Positions 47,243-54,634 of a stretch of 64,000 nucleotides of DNA are shown here, in pieces. The notes below the pieces were generated by a model. The model was not told the origin of the DNA. It saw only the letters and a program-made list of their open reading frames with translations, and did no database searches. The number at the start of each line of letters is the position of its first letter. The stretch's first letter is position 1. Origin of the DNA: an uncultured Collinsella sp. (GTDB lineage Bacteria > Actinomycetota > Coriobacteriia > Coriobacteriales > Coriobacteriaceae); assembly GCA_902465105.1 (NCBI GenBank), contig CABQLM010000001.1, positions 1 to 64,000 on the forward strand, given 5' to 3'. A program made the translations under genes and the position numbers.

Positions 47243-49132
47243 ATGAACGGAGTTTTGCTCATGGTTGTGGCCGCGGCGGTGCTCGCCTGCGGCTATCTGG
47301 GCTACGGTCGCTGGCTGGCCAACAAGTGGGGTGTTGACAAGGAGGCCCTTACGCCGGCCAAGCGCATGAAGGACGGCAAGAGTTTCTCGCCTGTCTCCGC
47401 CTTCACCGCGTTTTCGCACCAGTTTAGCTCGATCTGCGGTGCCGGCCCTGTTACGGGTACGATTGTCGCCATGGCCTTTGGCTGGCTGCCCGTTGTGCTT
47501 TGGGTTCTCGTCGGCGGCATCTTTTTTGGCGCCGTCCACGACTTTGGTGCCCTGTACGCTTCGATGAAGAACAACGGTAAGTCCCTGGCTCAGCTCATCG
47601 AGAAGTACATCGGCAAGACCGGCCGTCGCCTGTTCTTGCTGTTCTGCTGGCTGTTCTGCATCATCGTCATCGCCGCTTTCACCGATATGGTCTGCAAGAC
47701 GTTCATGTTCACCCCGGCCGTTGACGCTTCTGGCGCCGCCACCGGTGCCGTCGACTTCGCCAAGTCCTATGCCGCCGGCTGCGCTGGTACCATCTCCATC
47801 CTGTTCACCTTCGTCGCTATCGCTTTTGGTTGGGCCCAGAAGAAGTTCAACCTCACCGGTGCTGCCGAGTTTGTCACCGGCGTGGTCCTCATGGTCCTCA
47901 TGTTCGCCGTCGGCATGCAGTTCCCGGTCTACCTGGACAAGTTCCAGTGGTTCGCCGTCGTTATGGTCTACCTGGTCTTCGCCGGCGCTATGCCCATCCA
48001 GATGCTCAAGACCCCGCGTGACTACCTCACCTCGATCATGATGATTGTCATGATCGCCTGCGCTGTCCTCGGCATCGTCGTCCTTGGTGTTAACGGCCAG
48101 GCCACGATGACCGCCCCGGTCTTTACCGGCTTCTCCAGCGCTTCCGGCATGATGTTCCCCGTCCTGTTTGTCTCCGTTGCCTGCGGTGCCCTCTCCGGCT
48201 TCCACAGCCTCGTTTCTTCTGGCACCTCCTCTAAGCAGGTCGAGAAGGAGCAGGACGCCGTCAAGGTCGGCTATGGCGCCATGGTCGTCGAGTCCTTCGT
48301 CGGCATCCTCGCCATCATCGTCGCCGGCATCATGTTCTCCGACATGAACACCGCCGGTACCGGAGCCCTCAACGCCGGTGTCGCTTCCACCCCGTTCCAG
48401 ATCTTTGCCGCCGGCATCTCCCGCGGTATGCAGGCCTTTGGCGTTGACGGCACGCTCGCTACCGTCTTTATGACCATGAACGTTTCCGCTCTGGCCCTGA
48501 CCTCGCTCGACGCTGTCGCCCGCATCGCCCGCACCTCGTTCTCCGAGTTCTTTGCCCAGACCAACGACGCCCTGGCCATTGAGTCCAAGGCCGGCTACAT
48601 GAAGGTCCTCGGCAACCCCTGGTTCGCCACGGTCGTCACCCTGCTTCCCGGCCTCGCCCTCGCCTTTGGCGGCTATGCCAACATCTGGCCGCTCTTTGGT
48701 GCCTCCAACCAGCTGCTCGGCGGTATGACCATGATCACCCTCGCCGTGTTCTGCAAGTGCACCGGCCGCAAGGGTTGGATGCTCTACGTGCCCGTCGCCT
48801 TCCTGCTCTGCTGCACGTTCACCTCGCTGGTTCAGAGCGCCATGGGCTGCATGACCGCCGTCCAGGCTTATGGCTTCTTTGGCACCATCCCGGCTACCGC
48901 CACCACGGCTGCCGTCTCCGTCGCCGCCACTAAGGGCCTGCAGCTCGTCTTCGCTGTCCTGCTGATGGCCCTGGGCCTCATCGTTGCCGTCAACTGCCTC
49001 AAGGAGTTCTTCGGCAAAGAGGCCGGCTCCATGCCCGACGAGGAGCCCGAGTGGTCCGAGATGGGCAAGGCTGAGTACGGTCGCGCCGCTGCTGCGGAGG
49101 CTCCCGCCGACGCCGAGGCTGCCAAGGCCTAG
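47243..49132 (+). CDS. cstA: CstA-family carbon starvation transporter (peptide/pyruvate)
   Basis: A 629-residue polytopic membrane protein with the CstA hallmark near the N-terminus: GYGRWLANKWGVD, then FSHQFSSICGAGPVTGTIVA-type residues and FGAVHDFGALYASMKNNGKS near 105. CstA proteins import peptides or pyruvate when carbon is scarce. The ATG follows AGAGGAGGAAATGAC, and the leader in front suggests attenuation control. The C-terminal tail is acidic and Ala-rich. Confidence 0.93.
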   Translation: MNGVLLMVVAAAVLACGYLGYGRWLANKWGVDKEALTPAKRMKDGKSFSPVSAFTAFSHQFSSICGAGPVTGTIVAMAFGWLPVVLWVLVGGIFFGAVHDFGALYASMKNNGKSLAQLIEKYIGKTGRRLFLLFCWLFCIIVIAAFTDMVCKTFMFTPAVDASGAATGAVDFAKSYAAGCAGTISILFTFVAIAFGWAQKKFNLTGAAEFVTGVVLMVLMFAVGMQFPVYLDKFQWFAVVMVYLVFAGAMPIQMLKTPRDYLTSIMMIVMIACAVLGIVVLGVNGQATMTAPVFTGFSSASGMMFPVLFVSVACGALSGFHSLVSSGTSSKQVEKEQDAVKVGYGAMVVESFVGILAIIVAGIMFSDMNTAGTGALNAGVASTPFQIFAAGISRGMQAFGVDGTLATVFMTMNVSALALTSLDAVARIARTSFSEFFAQTNDALAIESKAGYMKVLGNPWFATVVTLLPGLALAFGGYANIWPLFGASNQLLGGMTMITLAVFCKCTGRKGWMLYVPVAFLLCCTFTSLVQSAMGCMTAVQAYGFFGTIPATATTAAVSVAATKGLQLVFAVLLMALGLIVAVNCLKEFFGKEAGSMPDEEPEWSEMGKAEYGRAAAAEAPADAEAAKA

Positions 49133-49171
49133 TCGACTTGATGGAGTGACCGTTCCATTCATATGACTCGG

Positions 49172-49210
49172 AAAGACCGGGTCCGCAATGACGCGGACCC
49201 GGTCTTTTTA
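49172..49210 (+). terminator. Intrinsic terminator after cstA
   Basis: AAAGACCGGGTCCGC and GCGGACCCGGTCTTT form a long perfect stem with loop AATGAC, followed by TTTTT. Confidence 0.92.
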
Positions 49211-49314
49211 TGCGAGGAAGAGGGGCGCACAGAGCGTTCTCGCAGATGTTTTGCGTGGATAGGCTCGAGCGTTGTACCATATGGACGTATATGTGTGCAT
49301 ATGAAAGGGGCCCC

Positions 49315-51504
49315 GTGGCCAAGACGGTATATTCCGATAACCAAAACAATGTCGATGCATTGGCCGAGCGCCTGAGCAGCCAAACATCGCTTTCTGCCGA
49401 CCGGGCGAAGCTCGTTGCTTACGACCTGCTCTGTCGCAAAGCGCTCAAGATTAAGTCGAGCGCACTGGCGCAGATTTTTCGTTCCGTTGACAAGGAGTGC
49501 GACACCAAGGCCATGCGCGATGAGCTCATCGCGGCGAAGATCGTTACCAAGATTGAGGGCAGCGGCATTAACGGACGCCCGGCGTTCTATACCATCAATG
49601 CCGAGATTCATGATGTTCAGGAGCAGCCTGCCGAGGCTGTCGAAGATGCCGTCACTGAGGATTTCGTAGAGGCTGCCGCTATGGAGGAGACAGCTCCGCG
49701 AGAGCATGTCGATACTGATGACCTGCTCGATGAGAACGTTGTTCGCGCCTTTACGGCCAAGGCGGGCCGTGGTGGCTTTGGCGGAGGCGGCAAACGCGAA
49801 GCCCAGCGTCGTGCTCAACAGGAGCGTTTTCGTCGTGCCGTGGCTCAAAAGGATGCCGCGGACGCCAGGGCGGTCGGGGATGGGGCTGTTGCCGAGTCAC
49901 AGGAGCCTGCTGGGGAGCAGAAGCCCGCTGAAGTCCAGGAGCCCAAGCGTCGTCGCGGTGCCCACTTTAAGACCGCGCGGCAGGGTGTTCCATGCGAGGC
50001 TCAGGAGCCCGTTGAGCCCGTTGAGGCAGCCGGTGCGTCCGATGGGTCGGCCAAGAAGGCTCCGGGCTCGTGCCGTCCCGGACGCGGCTTTGTGGGACGT
50101 GTGTATCCCGTAAAGCGTCAGGAAAAGGTCGATCGGGTTCCTGCGGCGCAAGCGGAGAAGGTCGAGAAGACTGCCGAGCCGGTGGTCCGCGAGCAGAAGC
50201 CTGTTGAGCAGCAGCCTGTGACTGATGTCGAGGCCAAGGGTCAACAGCCCGCAGGCGAGCAGGTGGGGGAGAGCGCTCCGAACAAGCCTCGCCGTCGTCG
50301 TCACCGTGGCGGCCGCGGGTCGAATGCCCAGACCAACGAGCAAGTGTCGTCGCGCGACGAAGGCGTGAAAGCCGAGCGCCCGGCGGAGCAGCCAGTGCGA
50401 CAGTCGGTGGAAGAGGACAAGTCCGAGCGTTCGAAAAAACATGAGTCCGCGCCGAAGCGAGAGCGTGGCGCCCAGGCCGATTCTAAGCGTAGACGCCAAG
50501 CACGGCCCAAGCCTGCCGTGGCCGATGCGGCTGCTCAACAGCCCGATGCCGCCGCCCATGGCGAGGTTTCGGCATTTGCCCTGGCTCGCGTTTTGGGCAG
50601 GCAGCTGCTCAAGGTCGTCCCCACGCCCACGGCGCTCTCTAAGATCAAGGAGCAACAGACCCAGATCGTTAAGGTCGAGGGCAAGGACGGCAAGAAGGCT
50701 CCGCAGCGCGCTCAGCACAACGAGATGTCCAATCGCAAGATTGCCGAGGAAATCGCAATCATCCAAGCTTGGATAGAGCAGAATCGCGGTGCCGATACGC
50801 CGATCGCCTCGCGTCGCCAGCGTGCCTACCAGATTTTCAACGACGAGAAAGCTTTCGACGGCAAGCATGGCGAGCGCCTGATTAAGCGCATGGCCGAAAA
50901 GGGCATCAACATGCAGGCGATCAAGGTTGCTCCTAATCGCCCCGTGCACTTTACGGGTTTCTTTACGCTTGGTGCCGATAAGCCGTTCATTATGGTCGAG
51001 AACCTGGACACCTACGACGAGATCGTCAAACTCCTGCGTGGCCGTAAGCATGCCAAGCTCTTTGGCACCAAGGTGGGCGGCGTAATCTTTGGCGGCGGCT
51101 GCAAGGCGAGCGTCTCGCATGCACTGGATGATTATCTGGCCGAGATCGGGTATCGCTTTACCTACGTGTACTACGTGGGCGATATCGACCGCGAGGGCGC
51201 ACGCATCGTCGAACAGGCCCGCAATGCCAACGTCGTCGAGATTCGCCTGCATGCCGGTATGTACCGCGCCATGCTCGCTGAGCACAAGCGCCGCGTGAGG
51301 GCCGGTGGCGAGTGCGAGCCCGCGGCAGCCAACCAGGGCGTGCCGCAGAACCTTGCTGCCACGATCAAAGACCTGCCCATGGTTACGCGCGTACAGTTCC
51401 GCAATGTATTGCGCGAGGGTGGTCGTATTCCGCAGGAGATCCTGATGACGGCTGACTATCGGGATGGCGACTCGGGAAGCTTCGACCGCATGCTGAACAA
51501 CTAA
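49315..51504 (+). CDS. JetD-like TOPRIM protein with N-terminal winged helix and long charged linker
   Basis: 729 residues from the GTG at 49315, which has GAAAGGGG in front; the longer reading from 49210 would overlap the cstA terminator. A winged-helix-like region (about 15-95, KLVAYDLLCRKALKIKSSAL ... NGRPAFYTINAE) is followed by a very charged, repetitive linker (about 100-415) rich in Glu, Gln, Pro and Arg (KPRRRRHRGGRG). The C-terminal half has a TOPRIM-like core: Glu562 in FIMVENLDTYDEI, then Asp623 and Asp625 in YYVGDIDREGARI. This layout recalls the nuclease domain of JetD of the Wadjet plasmid-defence system (DUF2220). No jetA, jetB or jetC is nearby. The link is by motif and uncertain; a topoisomerase-related or RNA-related role is possible. 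Confidence 0.65.
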   Translation: MAKTVYSDNQNNVDALAERLSSQTSLSADRAKLVAYDLLCRKALKIKSSALAQIFRSVDKECDTKAMRDELIAAKIVTKIEGSGINGRPAFYTINAEIHDVQEQPAEAVEDAVTEDFVEAAAMEETAPREHVDTDDLLDENVVRAFTAKAGRGGFGGGGKREAQRRAQQERFRRAVAQKDAADARAVGDGAVAESQEPAGEQKPAEVQEPKRRRGAHFKTARQGVPCEAQEPVEPVEAAGASDGSAKKAPGSCRPGRGFVGRVYPVKRQEKVDRVPAAQAEKVEKTAEPVVREQKPVEQQPVTDVEAKGQQPAGEQVGESAPNKPRRRRHRGGRGSNAQTNEQVSSRDEGVKAERPAEQPVRQSVEEDKSERSKKHESAPKRERGAQADSKRRRQARPKPAVADAAAQQPDAAAHGEVSAFALARVLGRQLLKVVPTPTALSKIKEQQTQIVKVEGKDGKKAPQRAQHNEMSNRKIAEEIAIIQAWIEQNRGADTPIASRRQRAYQIFNDEKAFDGKHGERLIKRMAEKGINMQAIKVAPNRPVHFTGFFTLGADKPFIMVENLDTYDEIVKLLRGRKHAKLFGTKVGGVIFGGGCKASVSHALDDYLAEIGYRFTYVYYVGDIDREGARIVEQARNANVVEIRLHAGMYRAMLAEHKRRVRAGGECEPAAANQGVPQNLAATIKDLPMVTRVQFRNVLREGGRIPQEILMTADYRDGDSGSFDRMLNN

Positions 51505-51507
51505 ATT

Positions 51508-51535
51508 CCGCCGTTCTACCGAACGGCGGTCTTCT
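51508..51535 (+). terminator. Weak terminator hairpin after the JetD-like gene
   Basis: CCGCCGTTC (51508-51516) pairs with GAACGGCGG (51521-51529), loop TACC, followed by TCTTCTT. The stem is identical to that at 4041-4062. Confidence 0.55.
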
Positions 51536-51544
51536 TGACGCTGC

Positions 51545-51644
51545 GAGGGGTCCTGGCACGGCAATCTGACGTTCAACTTCGGCGGCGCGACCAGAAGGTC
51601 AGCGTCGCCTTGTTTCACGTCACCTTGCCATACCAGGACCCCTC
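51545..51644. repeat. 100-bp complex palindrome
   Basis: 20-base arms GAGGGGTCCTGG..GGCAA (51545-51564) and TTGCC..CCAGGACCCCTC (51625-51644) with only a 3-base internal mismatch. The centre contains further stems (GACGT/ACGTC and GGCGGCG..GACC agaa GGTC..GCGTCGCC). It lies in an 830-bp gene-free stretch (51505-52337). Confidence 0.65.
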
Positions 51645-51831
51645 TCGCTGTCACGTCCAAAACATCGAGGTCACGTGGCCTTCTTTGCGTGCGGAACTCG
51701 CGACAAACTTAATGCCCGGCCCGCCGGGGCCACGCGCCATTTTGTAGATGACGGCTCGCTTTTCGGAACGGGGCGGATAGGTAGATTTTTGGGATGCCTA
51801 GAAATCTGCCACAGGGTGTTTGAAATATCAG

Positions 51832-52059
51832 TGTGCAAAAAACGTCAAATATGAGTACTGGCACCTTTTTAGTAGCAGCAATTTAGGCCCTTTTCAAGGC
51901 TATTCGATGTATCGACTGAGCGGATACGCTGTCATATTTCCTCAAATGTTCAATAAAAGAAGCCCTTGATGAGAATAAGTCCCACCAAAAAGGTCTTTTG
52001 TAGATAAAGTAAATGTAACTATAACGGTAACAGTACTCATATTTGCCATTTTTTGCACA
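51832..52059. mobile_element. MITE-like element, 228 bp
   Basis: Terminal inverted repeats of 29 bp: TGTGCAAAAAA... to ...GAGTACTG at 51832-51860, and the complement at 52031-52059, with two mismatches. The interior is AT-rich and has no credible coding frame. Weaker pairing continues inward for another 15 or so bases. Size, terminal repeats and lack of coding capacity fit a non-autonomous miniature element; no target-site duplication is obvious. Confidence 0.6.
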
Positions 52060-52088
52060 GGGGCCTTCGGAGGGTCCTCGAAAATAGT

Positions 52089-52131
52089 CCCGAGCCGGCA
52101 CTTGGGGACGGTCCCTAAGTGCCGGCTCGGG
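52089..52131. repeat. Nearly perfect 43-bp palindrome
   Basis: CCCGAGCCGGCACTT (52089-52103) and AAGTGCCGGCTCGGG (52117-52131) are exact complements, and the loop GGGGACGGTCCCT is itself a stem. This resembles REP-type palindromes of GC-rich genomes. Confidence 0.65.
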
Positions 52132-52150
52132 GGAGAGCTCTCGGCTGATG

Positions 52151-52167
52151 TGGGACGGAGGGATTCG
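52151..52167. repeat. Partial copy of the tRNA-Gln 3' end
   Basis: TGGGACGGAGGGATTCG is identical to 52342-52358, the acceptor and T-arm strand of the tRNA-Gln gene. An inverted CGAATCCCTCC follows near 52271. It may be a scar of an element that once used this tRNA. Confidence 0.55.
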
Positions 52168-52293
52168 GCGTACGCCTGGTCGGCGGCCGCGGCCAGCTGC
52201 GTCGCTTCGTTCCTTGCGTGCTGCTCTGGAAAACGCTTCGCGTTTCCTCAGTTCCGCACCCTTGCGGATTCGAATCCCTCCGCTTGCCCACAA

Positions 52294-52330
52294 GAAAAAC
52301 CTCCCGATCGGCTATGCGTTCGGGAGGTTT
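52294..52330 (-). terminator. Terminator of the tRNA-Gln transcript
   Basis: On the minus strand CCTCCCGAA pairs with TCGGGAGG and TTTTTCTT follows, just downstream of the tRNA. Confidence 0.75.
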
Positions 52331-52337
52331 GTTTCTT

Positions 52338-52412
52338 TGGCTGGGACGGAGGGATTCGAACCCCCAACAGCCGGCACCAAAAACCGGAGTTCTACCGTTG
52401 AACTACGTCCCA
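52338..52412 (-). tRNA. tRNA-Gln (anticodon TTG)
   Basis: A 75-nt cloverleaf on the minus strand with encoded CCA. The acceptor TGGGACG pairs with CGTCCCA. The anticodon stem CCGGT/GCCGG holds the loop TTTTGGT, giving anticodon TTG. The T arm is GGGGTTCGAATCCC. Confidence 0.93.
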
Positions 52413-52448
52413 ATGTGAGTGTTGCTTAGGGCAACTTGGTTAGTTTAC

Positions 52449-53354
52449 CTAATCTGCGAGGGCATCGCAAACGCCGTCGAGAAGACGGACAGCGAGCGTC
52501 TGCGCGTCGCTTGCCGTAAAGGTGCCGTTGTAGCGCGTCATGCCGGTGAGTTCGATGCGAATGCGTGCGGGCTTTTGCTGCGAAGCCGCATCGGCGGTGC
52601 GGATGCGCTGGGCCAGGTTGTGGCACTCGGCAAGAGCGATGGTGGCGCGCGGCGCCGCATCCGCCGGAAGCTCGTCGCTTGCAATCTCGAGCACCAGGTC
52701 GACATCAGTTGGAACCTCGGAGTCACAGAGCATCATGCCGCTGGCATCGGTGGTTGCCGTGGAGATGTTCCACATACGCGATGCCACGTTGCGCGCAATG
52801 GGGTCCTCGCCGATAACGGCAATGCGGAAACGCTCAAGCACGTTGGCAGCACGCGCAAAGCCAATGCGCGATTCTGCCTCGGTGACCGAGGGCTTGCCCT
52901 CCCATACATGGTGCAGGCGATTGATGTAGGCGTAGGTATCTTGGAAAGCCATGCCGTCGGCAAACAGACCGACGTTTTCCTGGAACTGCTGAAGGGCCGC
53001 CTCGGTGTGCGGGCCAAAGTAGCCATCGTCCTCGCCGCAAGCAAAGCCCAAAACGTTGAGCGCCTTCTGCAGGGCCTGCACGTCGGCGCCATGGAAATTG
53101 GGCATACGCAGGTAGAGGGTGCGGTCGCCCAGCTTATACGAAGCGTCGACCAGGGCACTCCAGCAGGGGATGTCAACGGCGTGACCGGCGGCAAGACCGC
53201 TGTCGAGCCTAAAGGTGCTAACGGCCTGCTCGGTGGTAGCACCAAAGTGCTTGTCGGCGACCTCGGTGGCATCAATCGTGTAGCCGAGCTGCAGGAGACG
53301 AGACTGCACGTCCTCGACGGCTGCTCCCTGCATGCCCGTTGTAATAGGTTCCAT
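52449..53354 (-). CDS. Peptidoglycan-binding-domain protein
   Basis: A 301-residue protein with two PG_binding_1 repeats: GMQGAAVEDVQSRLLQLGY ... FGATTEQAVSTFR (about 7-50) and GADVQALQKALNVLGFACGE ... YFGPHTEAALQQFQ (about 88-130). The C-terminal half is a mixed alpha/beta domain I cannot assign (FRIAVIGEDPIARNVASRMW near 175). There is no signal peptide or membrane segment, so whether it reaches the wall is unclear; similar N-acetylmuramoyl-L-alanine amidase-like and wall-associated proteins occur. GAAAGGGGTTC precedes the ATG. It follows the polyprenyl synthase gene in the same direction, 138 bp away. Confidence 0.75.
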   Translation of the reverse strand: MEPITTGMQGAAVEDVQSRLLQLGYTIDATEVADKHFGATTEQAVSTFRLDSGLAAGHAVDIPCWSALVDASYKLGDRTLYLRMPNFHGADVQALQKALNVLGFACGEDDGYFGPHTEAALQQFQENVGLFADGMAFQDTYAYINRLHHVWEGKPSVTEAESRIGFARAANVLERFRIAVIGEDPIARNVASRMWNISTATTDASGMMLCDSEVPTDVDLVLEIASDELPADAAPRATIALAECHNLAQRIRTADAASQQKPARIRIELTGMTRYNGTFTASDAQTLAVRLLDGVCDALAD

Positions 53355-53492
53355 GAACGAACCCCTTTCGGCGTATCATTCGTACTATTTGAGCGCCTGT
53401 CGGATAGACGACGCAAAGGGATGCATAAACATACATTCAACAGTGTAGCAACTTGTACCCAAATGCGCTGCCGACAGGTTTTGCAACCCCCG

Positions 53493-54518
53493 CTAGTTGA
53501 GTCGCTCCACAAAGAAATCTGCCATGGAGAGGAACAATTCGCGTGCATGCGGGTCGAGCGAAACGTCCTCGATGGCGGCCTTGGCTTTGGCGGTTAGGTC
53601 CAGCGCGTAGGCGTGGGCGTAATCGATAGAGCCGGTTTCCTGGAAGATTTCCACGGCGCGCGCGAGCTGCACGGGGTCCTCGGTGCCCGAGGAGAGGATC
53701 GCTTCAATCTCATCGTGATAGCGCTCATCAGACAGGGCGTGTACGGCGACAAGCGTGCGCTTGCCCTCGGTGATGTCGGTACGGAAGTCCTTGTTGGCGG
53801 CCTCCTTGGTACCGATCAAGTTGAGCAGATCATCTTGGATCTGGAAGGCAAGGCCGGTGTGCAGGCCAAAGGCGCGCAGTGCCTCGACCTGCTGTTCGCT
53901 GCCTCCGCCAATGATGGCCCCGGCGGCAAGCGGCGTGGCTCCGCTGTAATACGCGGTCTTGTGCGTTGCCATGTCCAGGTAATCGTCGACCGAGATGTCA
54001 AAGCGCCCGTCACGGACCCAACCCAGGTCGAGCCCCTGACCCTCGATGGTGCGGACGATCATCTCGGTAAGCTCGTGAAGCACGCGCAGCTTCACGTCGG
54101 ACTCCAGCGTGGGATCGTCGAGAACCGTCTTGGTGACCATGGTAAGTGCCAGGTCGCCGCAGTTGATGGCAAGTCCCGTGCCCTCGGTGAGGTGCATACA
54201 GGGCTTGCCGCGGCGCAGCTGCCCGTTATCGGCGATGTCGTCGTGGATGAGCGCACCCGACTGGAAATGCTCGATAGCCGCCGCGGCGCTGCGGGCGCTC
54301 TCAAAGCTGCCGCCCACTGCGGCGGCGGCGAGCATGCAGATGAGCGGGCGGTGGCGCTTGCCGGCATTGGCGGTAAATGCCGAGAGCGGGGTATACAGGT
54401 AGCGCTCGATATCGGCAGAGGTCGCCTGTCCGTCAAAGAACGTGGCCAGATAGTCGTTGATCTGGTCAAAGTGCTGGGCTAAAAAGCTGGTAAACGGACT
54501 GGACACAGGTTCTCGCAT
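53493..54518 (-). CDS. Polyprenyl diphosphate synthase (farnesyl/geranylgeranyl type)
   Basis: A 341-residue trans-isoprenyl diphosphate synthase. The first Asp-rich motif is in GALIHDDIADNGQLRRG near residue 92, a short DDIAD form, and the second is FQIQDDLLNLIGT near 231; both bind Mg-diphosphate. Other family segments are KRHRPLICMLAAAAVGG near 54 and GKRTLVAVHAL near 260. It builds C15-C20 or longer prenyl diphosphates for quinone or carrier lipids. Chain length cannot be set by eye. Confidence 0.9.
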   Translation of the reverse strand: MREPVSSPFTSFLAQHFDQINDYLATFFDGQATSADIERYLYTPLSAFTANAGKRHRPLICMLAAAAVGGSFESARSAAAAIEHFQSGALIHDDIADNGQLRRGKPCMHLTEGTGLAINCGDLALTMVTKTVLDDPTLESDVKLRVLHELTEMIVRTIEGQGLDLGWVRDGRFDISVDDYLDMATHKTAYYSGATPLAAGAIIGGGSEQQVEALRAFGLHTGLAFQIQDDLLNLIGTKEAANKDFRTDITEGKRTLVAVHALSDERYHDEIEAILSSGTEDPVQLARAVEIFQETGSIDYAHAYALDLTAKAKAAIEDVSLDPHARELFLSMADFFVERLN

Positions 54519-54634
54519 TCTTTCTTAGGTCGCATTGATGCAATGTGCAGACAACATATTGCCACATTAGGGCGTCGAGCGCGGCGGTTGAAGACGATTG
54601 AGTCTTGCGGCTGCAAACGCGGCTAGGGGCTCGG

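Noticed and set aside
51883..52293. 136-codon minus-strand frame over the MITE-like element
   Set aside because: It spans the terminal repeat, the REP-like palindrome and the tRNA fragment, and its translation shows no domain.
52419..53597. 392-codon plus-strand frame opposite the peptidoglycan-binding gene
   Set aside because: The minus strand has two clear PG_binding_1 repeats and a good start; the plus frame starts at the tRNA edge and has no domain.
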